Assembly: GCA_948467735.1 (NCBI GenBank)
Contig: CAOKFN010000031.1
Location: 1-52,796, forward strand
Length of the DNA: 52,796 bases
Source of the DNA: an uncultured bacterium
GTDB lineage: Bacteria; Bacillota; Clostridia; Lachnospirales; Lachnospiraceae
Reading direction: 5' to 3'
Numbering within the stretch: the stretch's first letter is position 1; each line of letters starts with the position of its first letter. Both the position numbers and the translations under genes were made by a program. Positions 45,604-52,796 of this stretch are shown one piece after another. The notes beneath the pieces were generated by a model. The model saw only the letters and a list, made by a program, of their open reading frames with translations, did no database searches and was not told the origin of the DNA.

Positions 45604-46407
45604 ATGCGTAACGCGGCGCTTTTGATAGCTTCGCTGGAATATATTGAGGAGCATCTGGGAGACGACGTCAAGACGGAAGACGTGGCCTTAGCCTGCTTCT
45701 GCGCCAAATCCACTCTTGAAAAAATGTTTCGCCGGTTCTGTCATATCTCCGTGCATGATTATATAACGCGCAGGAGGATGATGGGGGCGGCCAAGCGTTT
45801 GACGAACGCGCCGGAAGAATCCATTTTGGACATTGCCGTAGCGTATGGATACAATACCCATGAGTCGTTTACGCGGGCATTTAAGCAGGTATGGAACTGT
45901 AAACCCTCAGAATTCCGCAAAGGGAAATATATGGAGCTGTTTCCCAGATATCGGATACCCTTGGAGAATGGAGACGAGATTATGATGGAGAGAAAACGTG
46001 TGGATATCAGCGAATTGTATGATTTATTTCAGGAGAGGAGGGAATGCTTTTTTGTCTGCTGCGACATTAAGCACTTGATTCCTATCAATGAAATTTCCCA
46101 TAAGGCCGGCGATATGGCCATTTTGGAGACAATGAACCGTATGCGGGAGGCGTCGGGACAGGAGGATGTGGTATTCCGCATCGGCGGGGACGAGTTCTGC
46201 ATTTTGACGGACAGCAGGGAGGAAGAGTATGCGGAGCAGATAATAAAGAAAATCAAGGAAAAAAATGGGCAGCCGATTGTCTATCAGGAAAATCAAATTC
46301 CTCTGACGCTGCATATCGCCAAATTCCGGCTGGAACAGAAACGGGTGAATTATGACGAGCTTTATGCGGGGCTGCATGATGCCTTAAGGGAAGGAAAGAA
46401 CTGCTGA
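45604..46407 (+). CDS. AraC-type DNA-binding domain fused to a GGDEF-like domain
   Basis: 267 residues from the ATG at 45604 (GGAGGGAG 12 bases upstream; alternative TTG at 45562). Residues about 5-107 form the double helix-turn-helix of AraC proteins (ALACFCAKSTLEKMFRRFC, then IAVAYGYNTHESFTRAFKQ), here at the N-terminus, where AraC proteins usually have a sensor. Residues about 145-267 match GGDEF domains: CCDIKHLIPINEISHKAGD with metal-binding-type D154, and VVFRIGGDEFCIL with an exact GGDEF at 194-198. Compared with canonical cyclases the IND..GH segment is one residue shorter and changed, so the domain may bind nucleotides rather than make c-di-GMP. It may link nucleotide signals to transcription. 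It lies in the chemoreceptor cluster. Confidence 0.85.
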   Translation: MRNAALLIASLEYIEEHLGDDVKTEDVALACFCAKSTLEKMFRRFCHISVHDYITRRRMMGAAKRLTNAPEESILDIAVAYGYNTHESFTRAFKQVWNCKPSEFRKGKYMELFPRYRIPLENGDEIMMERKRVDISELYDLFQERRECFFVCCDIKHLIPINEISHKAGDMAILETMNRMREASGQEDVVFRIGGDEFCILTDSREEEYAEQIIKKIKEKNGQPIVYQENQIPLTLHIAKFRLEQKRVNYDELYAGLHDALREGKNC

Positions 46408-46592
46408 AATATTTTTGGCCTCTAAAGTTTTTCCAGTTTCTGCCGAAATAAAGAGTAAGCGGGGTATGGTCCGACGGGCGGAACGGGTTTCCGCCAAAGA
46501 ACCAAAGGGCGGACATAACCAAGAAAACGGATTTTATGGCAGAGGATTGGCTGGGAGAATCCCTGTCAGGGAAAGCTATGGAGGGCGAAGAA

Positions 46593-47306
46593 ATGCAGAA
46601 AATCGGAACGTATCAATCGTATCAGAGCAATGTGTATGAAAAGACGGCCCAAGCGGGGAAGGATACGGCGGCAAAGACCACAGGCGCAAAAAAGTCGGAT
46701 GGCATAAAGGAAGATAAGACGCCGAATTTGAGCAAAGCGGCTCAACAGCTGTTGAAGGATCTGCAGAAGAAATACAGCAACATGGACTTTATGGTGGCTG
46801 ATTATGAAACCGAAGAGGAAGCGGCCGCTTATCTGTCCAGAGGCACCAAGGATTACAGCACGCTGCTGACTCCCGAGGAGCTGGAGAAGATGGCGGCGGA
46901 CGAGCGCGTGAAGGAAAAGAATTTAAAGACCTTGGACGAGGCCGTGACCAAGCTGGACGATATGAAGAATCAGCTGGGAGAACAGGGCAGGGACGTGACC
47001 CGGGTCGGCATGGCGATCGGCAAGGACGGGGAAGTATCCTATTTTGCGGAGCTGGAGAAGGACAGCGCAAAGCAGCGCGAGCGCATAGAAAGACAGCGGG
47101 AAGACAAACGGGAGGCGGCAAAAGAGGCTAAGAAGGCGGAAGCGGAAGAGCAGCGAAGCAGGGCCATGGATAAGCCGGGCAAGCGCACCACCGTATTTGC
47201 CTCTTCCGTGGAAGAGCTGGCAGAGAAGATTGGCCAAGTGGACTGGGACAAGGTAAAGGATGAAACCTACGGTCCTGTGGGGGGACATTTTAATTTGATG
47301 GTGTAA
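46593..47306 (+). CDS. DUF6033-like protein, conserved in Lachnospiraceae
   Basis: 237 residues from the ATG at 46593 (GGAGGGCG site at 46580). Starts MQKIGTYQSYQSNVYEK, has a Lys/Thr/Ala-rich linker, a central block (LLKDLQKKYSNMDFMVAD, later AKQRERIERQREDKREA) and an Arg/Glu/Ala-rich coiled-coil segment about 160-200. No signal peptide or membrane segment. The resemblance to DUF6033 proteins is from memory. Such proteins are of unknown function; related ones appear near flagellar or motility genes, though that is not certain. 186 bases after the AraC-GGDEF gene. Confidence 0.7.
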   Translation: MQKIGTYQSYQSNVYEKTAQAGKDTAAKTTGAKKSDGIKEDKTPNLSKAAQQLLKDLQKKYSNMDFMVADYETEEEAAAYLSRGTKDYSTLLTPEELEKMAADERVKEKNLKTLDEAVTKLDDMKNQLGEQGRDVTRVGMAIGKDGEVSYFAELEKDSAKQRERIERQREDKREAAKEAKKAEAEEQRSRAMDKPGKRTTVFASSVEELAEKIGQVDWDKVKDETYGPVGGHFNLMV

Positions 47307-47500
47307 GGAAAAGAATCTGTCGGCATGGCAGGATTTCGGCTTAGAAGAGCGGGAATCAGAGAACGCCGCCTTTGCGAAGGCCGCGGGAAATGAAGTTAAA
47401 ATCAGGCAAATGGAAGGTTCTGGGACTGTCGTGGGACGGTCTCAGGGCTTTTGCTTTTAAGGCCCAAATAAGCCCCTTGGCGGAGAATAGGAGAAGCGGG

Positions 47501-48148
47501 ATGAAGATGAGAAAAAGGATTGGAAATATTATAAACGGCAGAAGGCTGCGGCTGCTCGTCTGCGGCGTTCTGCTTGCGGCTGTGACATGGGTGACGGCGG
47601 CCTGTGGAAAGGAAGAACAGCCTTCCGATGGAGATAAGACGGAAGCGGCGGGCCTGCATCATGTGGAGATTACCATAAAGGATTACGGCAGCATTTCCGT
47701 GGAGCTGGACGGGGATACCGCGCCCGTGACCGTTGGAAATTTTTTGAAGCTGGCGGAGGACGGCTTTTATGACGGGCTGACGTTTCATCGCATTATCAAC
47801 GGTTTTATGATGCAGGGAGGGGATCCGCTGGGCACCGGCATGGGAGGCGCTGAGGAGAACATTGCGGGAGAATTCTCCGAAAACGGCGTGGAGAACAATC
47901 TGTCCCATACAAGGGGGGCGATTTCCATGGCCCGCTCCAATTCTTTCAACAGTGCAAGCTCCCAGTTTTTCATTGTGCATAAGGACAGCACTTTTCTTGA
48001 CGGGAAGTATGCCTGCTTTGGCTATGTGACGGAAGGGATGGACGTGGTGGACAGCATCTGCGAATCCGTTCCGATTATCGAAGGCAGCGACGGCATGGTG
48101 GAGGCGGGGAACCAGCCTGTTATCGAGAGCGTTAAGGTGATTGACTAG
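47501..48148 (+). CDS. Cyclophilin-type peptidyl-prolyl isomerase lipoprotein
   Basis: 215 residues from the ATG at 47501 (AGGAGAAG site). The N-terminus is a lipoprotein signal with lipobox VTAAC (Cys at about 35). The cyclophilin domain (about 52-215) keeps catalytic FHRIINGFMMQGGDP (Arg and Gln of the active site) and SSQFFIVHKDSTFLDG, then ACFGYVTEGMDVVD. It would sit on the outer face of the membrane and help fold secreted proteins, perhaps including large surface proteins such as the first gene in the window. A good terminator follows. Confidence 0.93.
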   Translation: MKMRKRIGNIINGRRLRLLVCGVLLAAVTWVTAACGKEEQPSDGDKTEAAGLHHVEITIKDYGSISVELDGDTAPVTVGNFLKLAEDGFYDGLTFHRIINGFMMQGGDPLGTGMGGAEENIAGEFSENGVENNLSHTRGAISMARSNSFNSASSQFFIVHKDSTFLDGKYACFGYVTEGMDVVDSICESVPIIEGSDGMVEAGNQPVIESVKVID

Positions 48149-48212
48149 GGCGCGTTTATAGGCGTGTCTGCCGATTAACGGCAGGGAGATAAAGCTTTTC
48201 AAGGACGGGAAA

Positions 48213-48252
48213 GTCCGCATACTTATTTTAGGATGGGTATGCGGGCTTTTTT
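48213..48252 (+). terminator. Rho-independent terminator of the cyclophilin gene
   Basis: GTCCGCATAC (48213-48222) and GTATGCGGGC (48237-48246), 14-base loop, followed by TTTTTT. Part of the gene-free stretch 48149-48608, which otherwise holds the carD-type promoter and no gene. Confidence 0.85.
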
Positions 48253-48435
48253 ATGCGCGGATCCGTGCAGATGAAATGCGACTCTGAGGCGGCGCAGGGG
48301 CTGCGGGGCGGGCAGGGGAAGACGGCTCTTCCCGGCTTGACTATTGGAGGGCCTGCAATTTGGCAGCAATTCACAAGGGTTGAACGCTTTTTTGTGGGCA
48401 TATTTCACAAAAAATAAGAATAGACATATAATTTG

Positions 48436-48465
48436 CTGACATTTTAGGGTTAAATCTGTTAAAAT
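48436..48465 (+). promoter_or_regulatory. Promoter of the CarD-family gene
   Basis: CTGACA (48436-48441), 18-base spacer, TAAAAT (48460-48465), in an AT-rich stretch. The start would be near 48472, leaving a leader of about 137 bases. Confidence 0.6.
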
Positions 48466-48608
48466 AAGGTTATAACAATAATAGAACTGACATAAAGATC
48501 GGTTACTGCTTTCGACGTCGTTGGCACAAAAGCATGCGAGGGGCGGCGGAAGGGATGGAGAAACTCGAAAACTGTACGGCGGCAAAGATGCGGAAAGGAA
48601 GGGATATT

Positions 48609-49136
48609 GTGTTTGAAGTAGGAGATTATGTCATCTGCAGCAATAAGGGTGTCTGTGTTGTAGAAAATATTACGACACTGAACATTTCAGGCGTGGATAA
48701 GGAGAGAGAGTATTATATCTTGAAACCTTTGTATATGACGGGAAGCACGGTTTATGTTCCGGTGGATTCTCCGAAAGAGTCCATGCGGTATGTGCTTAAG
48801 CGCGAGGAGGCGCAGAAGCTGATTGCGGCAATACCGGAGATTCCGCTTTTGGTTATCACCAATGAGAAATTGTCGGAACAGATGTACCGGGAATGTATTA
48901 AGACCAATGACTGTGCGGAACTGGTGAAAATGATTAAAACCATTTATCTGAGAAAACAGAAGCGGATTAAGGCGGGAAGAAAAGTCACCGCGGTGGATGC
49001 GAAGTATTTTCATCTGGCGGAAGAGAATCTCTATGGGGAGCTGGCGGTTTCGCTGGAGATGAGCCGGGACGAAGTGGAGGGCTATATTGCGGAGGCCATC
49101 GAGGGAAAGAAAGTAATGAAGCAGTCAAGGGGCTGA
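48609..49136 (+). CDS. CarD-family transcriptional regulator
   Basis: 175 residues from a GTG preceded by AAAGGAAGGGA; the family begins near MFEVGDYV, so the longer reading from 48534 is unlikely. N-terminal RNA-polymerase-interacting Tudor-like domain (FEVGDYVICSNKGVCVVE, YYILKPLYM), then a helical C-terminal part (IKTIYLRKQKRIKAGRK, AEENLYGELAVSLEM). CarD/CdnL proteins bind RNA polymerase and stabilise the open complex; other members affect growth and stress. Length fits the family. It stands alone. Confidence 0.88.
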   Translation: MFEVGDYVICSNKGVCVVENITTLNISGVDKEREYYILKPLYMTGSTVYVPVDSPKESMRYVLKREEAQKLIAAIPEIPLLVITNEKLSEQMYRECIKTNDCAELVKMIKTIYLRKQKRIKAGRKVTAVDAKYFHLAEENLYGELAVSLEMSRDEVEGYIAEAIEGKKVMKQSRG

Positions 49137-49242
49137 CGGCGCTTGACGGAATCGGCGTTTTGATTTGGGCAGGCGGCGCAAAGCGGCCGGGGAGAGGCCT
49201 GTGCCGCAGGAGAATAAATTTTTAAGATTTCATCAAAAGGGG

Positions 49243-49271
49243 TTTACATTTTGACAAAAAAGTATTATGAT
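49243..49271 (+). promoter_or_regulatory. Promoter of the T-box leader
   Basis: TTTACA (49243-49248), 17-base spacer, TATGAT (49266-49271). Start expected near 49278. ATGATG/CATCAT makes a small palindrome overlapping the -10 region. Confidence 0.7.
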
Positions 49272-49277
49272 GAAACA

Positions 49278-49612
49278 TCATAGGCCGCAGTCATTCCGTG
49301 CAGAAGGATGGAAATGCGGTATTGTGGAAAACGCAGTATGATAGAAAATGCGGCATGATGGAATAAGATAAAGTGTTGATAAGGACAGTAACCTGTGAAA
49401 TGTCTCAGAGAGAGCCGCCCGGGAATCCGGAGCTGGAAGCGGCTTGGCAGGAAGCATGGTGAAGACCACCTTGGAGCGGCTTTCATACAGCCCGGCGGCT
49501 TCCGTTACGAGCAGAAGGAGGAGGCAGATTCCGAAGAGTGAAATCTGCAAGAAGGGTGGAACCGCGTTCCTAAACAGAGCGTCCCTTGCAATGAGTCATT
49601 GCAGGGGATTTT
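49278..49612 (+). promoter_or_regulatory. T-box riboswitch, candidate threonine specifier
   Basis: The T-box core AGGGTGGAACCGCG lies at 49553-49566. Upstream are the GA motif CAGAGAGAG (49405-49413) and a stem I with GAAGACCACCTTGGAG (49461-49476), in which ACC (49465-49467 or 49468-49470) is the likely threonine specifier. The terminator follows: CCCTTGCAATG (49582-49592), loop, CATTGCAGGGG, then ATTTTTT. Uncharged tRNA binding would switch the terminator to an antiterminator. The leader is about 335 nt. The expected gene, thrS, begins only at 50738; the first gene after the leader is the DUF4303-like one at 49677. Specifier assignment is by eye. Confidence 0.88.
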
Positions 49613-49676
49613 TTGACGTCCGGAAAAATTTTTGAGTGATCAAATATGTAATTCGATATTTATGGAGGAGAATTGT

Positions 49677-50261
49677 GTGAAAGATTTTTTTGAAAGCATA
49701 GAACCAAAGATTTATGAAGCCATAAAGAAAGATGCGGAGTACATTTTCAAAAAAATTGGCGGCGAAAAGATTTATTCGATTGCGCTTGTAACAGATGAGG
49801 ATTGCGTTTCCTTATATCTTGCCGCGAATACTTTTGAATTTTTAAGAAAGAAAGATTTGGATCATCTGAAATTTATGAAACAATACTTATCAGAAGATCA
49901 GATTAGAGGGGTTGAAAACGGTTCTTACAGCCTTACAAGATGGATTCCGGCTGAGTGGGGATATTCAGGTGAAGAGAATGGCGGTTTGACAGAAATCAGC
50001 CGTTTGTTATTTGAACAAGGAGTCAACCGCAATCCAGCTGAATACGAAAAGAACAAACCCTTGTTTTTTGAAACAATCACTTCTGCGTTGAAAAGGTTCA
50101 TAAAAGAAAATGTGCCGGGCAATTGTACAAACGATATATTATTTTTTATTACCTTATCCGATGGCGATGGAATTTATGAAATCGAAAATGATTCGGCACA
50201 GCAGTTAAATTCCGCGGAAGGATATGAAAAGTTTTTACATCGTCATGAAAATAACGGATAA
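49677..50261 (+). CDS. DUF4303-like protein downstream of the T-box
   Basis: 194 residues from a GTG at 49677, preceded by GGAGGAG (49664-49670); an in-frame TTG at 49632 is less likely. No signal peptide or membrane segment. The segment IYSIALVTDEDCVSLYLAANT and WIPAEWGYSG resemble DUF4303 proteins, some of which occur with polymorphic toxins as possible immunity proteins; that role is inference. The gene is visibly more AT-rich than thrS and cyclophilin, hinting at acquisition. It begins 65 bases after the T-box terminator, so read-through would express it first. Confidence 0.7.
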   Translation: MKDFFESIEPKIYEAIKKDAEYIFKKIGGEKIYSIALVTDEDCVSLYLAANTFEFLRKKDLDHLKFMKQYLSEDQIRGVENGSYSLTRWIPAEWGYSGEENGGLTEISRLLFEQGVNRNPAEYEKNKPLFFETITSALKRFIKENVPGNCTNDILFFITLSDGDGIYEIENDSAQQLNSAEGYEKFLHRHENNG

Positions 50262-50373
50262 AGTCCGGTTTGCGGGCGATGCTTTTCTGCAAAGGGAGTT
50301 TGAAAATTGTCCGGCAGGGAAATACCCATAGGGACGAAAACGGAATGGAGATTATGAAAATGGAGGTATCAAA

Positions 50374-50616
50374 ATGGGAGTAATGTTGATTGCCATCAAG
50401 AAAATGGCGAAAAAATGTTTTGAAGGCGAGACGACGATGCCGAAGGTGAATTTCTGGATGATTGGGATCATCTGCCTTCTGGCAGGGATTGTGACCGGGC
50501 TTTTGGCGGCGCCGGCCACCCATGGAATCATTATCGGCAGCAACAGCGGCAATGTGAGAGATTCCAATAATTGTTTGGGCGATAAGAAAGCAGGCGTTAA
50601 AAAAAGCAGGCGATAA
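50374..50616 (+). CDS. Small single-pass membrane protein
   Basis: 80 residues; GGAGGT 7 bases upstream of the ATG. One membrane helix (WMIGIICLLAGIVTGLLAA, about 28-46), then THGIIIGSNSGN and a basic tail (KKAGVKKSRR). No family recognised; similar short proteins occur in related Clostridia. It lies between the DUF4303-like gene and thrS, in the same direction. Confidence 0.6.
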   Translation: MGVMLIAIKKMAKKCFEGETTMPKVNFWMIGIICLLAGIVTGLLAAPATHGIIIGSNSGNVRDSNNCLGDKKAGVKKSRR

Positions 50617-50737
50617 GAGAAAAGGCTGCGGGAGGCTGTAGACAGCCGAATTAAGCGGCAAAAGCGCGATATGGGGAAGTGCCGGGCAGGAAAATGGCGG
50701 CTCCGGCGAAGCCCCCAGTAAACAGGGAGGTATCAGA

Positions 50738-52705
50738 ATGAAAATTACATTAAAGGACGGCTCCGTAAAAGAGTATGCGGAGAGTAAAAGCGTATATGAG
50801 ATTGCGCTGGATATCAGCGAAGGGCTGGCAAGGGCGGCCTGCTGTGCAAAAATAGACGGCGAGACGGTGGATTTACGGACCGTGGCGGATCATGACTGCG
50901 AGCTTGCCATCTGCACCGCCAGCGACCCGGAGGGGCTGGCGGCGCTTCGGCACACTACGTCCCATGTGCTGGCAGAGGCGGTGAAGAATCTCTTCCCCGA
51001 CGCAAAACTGGCCATCGGCCCCAGCATTGATACGGGATTTTATTATGATTTTGACCACGCGCCGTTTTCCAGAGAGGATTTGGACGCTTTAGAGGCGGAG
51101 ATGAAAAAGATTATCAAGAAGGGCGCCAAGCTGGAAAAATTCACCCTGCCTAGAGACGAGGCGGTGAAGTTAATGGAGGAGAGGAAAGAGCCTTATAAGG
51201 TGGAATTGATTCGGGATCTGCCCGAGGACGCGGAGATTTCCTTTTACAGTCAGGGCGAGTTTGTTGACCTGTGCGCAGGCCCCCATCTGATGAGTACCAA
51301 GAATATCAAGGCCTTTAAACTGACTTCCTCTTCCATGGCGTATTGGAGGGGAGATTCCAAGAAAGCCAGACTACAGCGCATTTACGGCACGGCTTATCCT
51401 AAAAAAGAGGAGCTGGCGGAGCATCTGGAGCGCATGGAGGACGCAAAACGCCGGGATCACAACAAATTGGGCCGGGAGATGGAGCTTTTTACCACGGTGG
51501 ACGTGATTGGTCAGGGACTGCCCCTCTTTACCCCGAAAGGGACAAAAATGCTCATGAAGCTCCAGCGCTGGATTGAGGATCTGGAGGATAAGGAGTGGGG
51601 CTATGTGCGCACCAAGACGCCCTTGATGGCAAAATCCGACTTATATAAAATGTCGGGCCATTGGGATCATTACAAGGAGGGCATGTTTGTCTTGGGAGAT
51701 GAGGAAAAGGACAAGGAAGTATACGCCCTGCGGCCCATGACCTGCCCCTTCCAATATTATGTTTATAAAAATACCCAGAAATCCTACCGCGACCTTCCTT
51801 ACCGGATGAGCGAGACTTCCACCCTGTTCCGGGCGGAGGATTCGGGAGAGATGCACGGACTGACCAGAGTGCGCCAGTTTACCATTACGGAGGGGCATCT
51901 GGTGGTGCGGCCGGATCAGATGGTGGAGGAATTCAAGGGCTGTATCGCGCTTGCGAAGCACTGCCTGACCACGCTGGGCGTGGAGGAGGATGTGACCTAT
52001 CATCTGTCTAAATGGGATCCGGACAACAGGGAAAAATATATCGGAGAACCGCAGGTGTGGAATGAGACGGAACAGCATATCAGAGAAATTCTGACGGAGC
52101 TTGAGATTCCCTTTGTGGAGGATGTGGGCGAGGCGGCGTTCTACGGGCCGAAGGTGGACATCAACGCGAAGAACGTCTACGGCAAGGAAGACACCATGAT
52201 TACCATTCAGTGGGACGCCCTGCTGGCGGAGCAGTTTGACATGTATTTTGTGGACCAAAACGGCGACAAGGTGCGTCCCTACATTATCCACAGGACGTCC
52301 ATGGGCTGTTATGAGCGCACGCTGGCGTGGCTGATTGAAAAATACGCGGGAAAATTCCCCACATGGCTCTGCCCGGAGCAGGTGCGGGTGCTTCCCATTT
52401 CCGAGAAATACGAGGCTTATGGGGAGAAGGTGCTGAAGGAGCTGAAGGCCAGGGATATCGACGCGACGGCGGATAACCGATCGGAAAAAATCGGTTTTAA
52501 GATTCGGGAGGCAAGGCTTGCGAAAATTCCCTATATGTTGATTGTGGGACAGCAGGAGGAAGAAGAGGGGCTGGTAGCCGTCAGGAGCCGCTTTGCAGGG
52601 GATGAGGGACAGAAAAACCTTGGTGAGTTCATCGAACAGATTCTTGAGGAAATCCGTACCAAGGAAATCCGCAGAGAATGTGAGGAAAACCGCGAAAACC
52701 AGTAA
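50738..52705 (+). CDS. thrS: Threonyl-tRNA synthetase
   Basis: 655 residues; AGGGAGGTATCAGA precedes the ATG. TGS domain (1-60), editing domain with HTTSHVLAEAV and CAGPH (about 70-225), catalytic domain (about 245-540) and anticodon-binding domain (about 545-640). The catalytic domain is of a divergent type: MTCPFQYYVYKN in place of the usual MNCPGH..IYK, RMSETSTLFRAEDSGEMHGL, FTITEGHLVV and IHRTSMGCYERT. The Cys and the two His expected to bind zinc are still present. It charges tRNA-Thr. No promoter was seen in the 121-bp gap upstream, so expression probably comes from the T-box transcript through two other genes. The last 18 coding bases lie in a tandem repeat. Confidence 0.97.
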   Translation: MKITLKDGSVKEYAESKSVYEIALDISEGLARAACCAKIDGETVDLRTVADHDCELAICTASDPEGLAALRHTTSHVLAEAVKNLFPDAKLAIGPSIDTGFYYDFDHAPFSREDLDALEAEMKKIIKKGAKLEKFTLPRDEAVKLMEERKEPYKVELIRDLPEDAEISFYSQGEFVDLCAGPHLMSTKNIKAFKLTSSSMAYWRGDSKKARLQRIYGTAYPKKEELAEHLERMEDAKRRDHNKLGREMELFTTVDVIGQGLPLFTPKGTKMLMKLQRWIEDLEDKEWGYVRTKTPLMAKSDLYKMSGHWDHYKEGMFVLGDEEKDKEVYALRPMTCPFQYYVYKNTQKSYRDLPYRMSETSTLFRAEDSGEMHGLTRVRQFTITEGHLVVRPDQMVEEFKGCIALAKHCLTTLGVEEDVTYHLSKWDPDNREKYIGEPQVWNETEQHIREILTELEIPFVEDVGEAAFYGPKVDINAKNVYGKEDTMITIQWDALLAEQFDMYFVDQNGDKVRPYIIHRTSMGCYERTLAWLIEKYAGKFPTWLCPEQVRVLPISEKYEAYGEKVLKELKARDIDATADNRSEKIGFKIREARLAKIPYMLIVGQQEEEEGLVAVRSRFAGDEGQKNLGEFIEQILEEIRTKEIRRECEENRENQ

Positions 52706-52796
52706 GCCGTGAAAGCTAATAACCGCGAAAGCCAGTAAGCTGCAAAAGTCAATGACCGCGGAAGCCAATAAGCCGTAAAAGTCAATAATCGAGGAA
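52688..52796 (+). repeat. 33-bp tandem repeat spanning the thrS 3' end
   Basis: Three units of 33 bases (52688-52720, 52721-52753, 52754-52786) and a partial fourth cut off by the window edge. Each begins near AACCGCGAAAGCCAGTAAG and ends GTCAAT. The two halves of each unit resemble one another (about 16-17 bases each). The thrS stop TAA is in unit one, so the repeat overlaps the gene. Confidence 0.85.

Noticed and set aside
48480..48608. Possible riboswitch in the CarD-gene leader
   Set aside because: The GC-rich leader has no motif of a known riboswitch class and no terminator or sequestering hairpin that I could pair.
52531..52785. Minus-strand frame with repeated FTAYWL peptides
   Set aside because: It is the translation of the 33-bp tandem repeat and the antisense of thrS.

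Overview
The window reads as chromosome of a spore-forming, anaerobic, Gram-positive gut-type bacterium, most likely a Lachnospiraceae (Clostridium cluster XIVa) relative. The support is a spoVAC gene, a pyruvate:ferredoxin oxidoreductase, a two-gene minimal SUF system, a threonine T-box, an LPxTG-type surface protein, a DUF6033-like protein, AraC/XRE/LytTR regulators and a type II-A CRISPR-Cas locus. Genus and species cannot be read from the sequence alone.

Layout. 1-8 kb: one giant wall-anchored surface protein with a clear terminator. 8-14.4 kb: an AraC regulator divergent from a MATE exporter, a remnant of an ABC exporter, and a large GH106-like glycoside hydrolase. 14.4-17.2 kb: a chemoreceptor and a solitary spoVAC. 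17.2-26 kb: a complete type II-A CRISPR-Cas system: tracrRNA on the minus strand with promoter and terminator, then cas9-cas1-cas2-csn2 with overlapping start/stop codons, then an array of 39 repeats and 38 spacers. 26-26.5 kb: gene debris (S26 signal-peptidase-like and IS3 transposase fragments). 26.5-37 kb: an XRE-TPR regulator, a LytTR/GHKL two-component system, a pair of ABC exporter half-transporters, and a lantibiotic-immunity-like ABC cassette with two permeases, a broken third ORF and an ATPase. This stretch looks like a peptide sensing/export/resistance island. 37-43 kb, minus strand: SmsC/SmsB-type minimal Fe-S assembly genes upstream of pyruvate:ferredoxin oxidoreductase. 43-47.3 kb: a second chemoreceptor, an unknown protein, an AraC-GGDEF fusion and a DUF6033-like protein. 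47.3-52.8 kb: a cyclophilin lipoprotein, a CarD-family regulator, a threonine T-box leader, two small genes lying between that leader and thrS, thrS itself, and a 33-bp tandem repeat starting in the thrS 3' end.

How parts work together. The CRISPR locus appears complete: all Cas9 nuclease motifs, Cas1 active-site residues, Csn2, a tracrRNA whose anti-repeat pairs with the array repeat, and an almost perfectly uniform array. The minimal SUF pair could supply clusters to the Fe-S-rich PFOR encoded downstream. The T-box carries a candidate threonine (ACC) specifier, but its read-through transcript first meets a DUF4303-like gene and a small membrane protein about 1.1 kb before thrS. The AraC-GGDEF protein joins a DNA-binding domain to a divergent diguanylate-cyclase-like domain.

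Coordinates of starts were refined by ribosome-binding sites where possible. Family names rest on recognised motifs, not on database searches.
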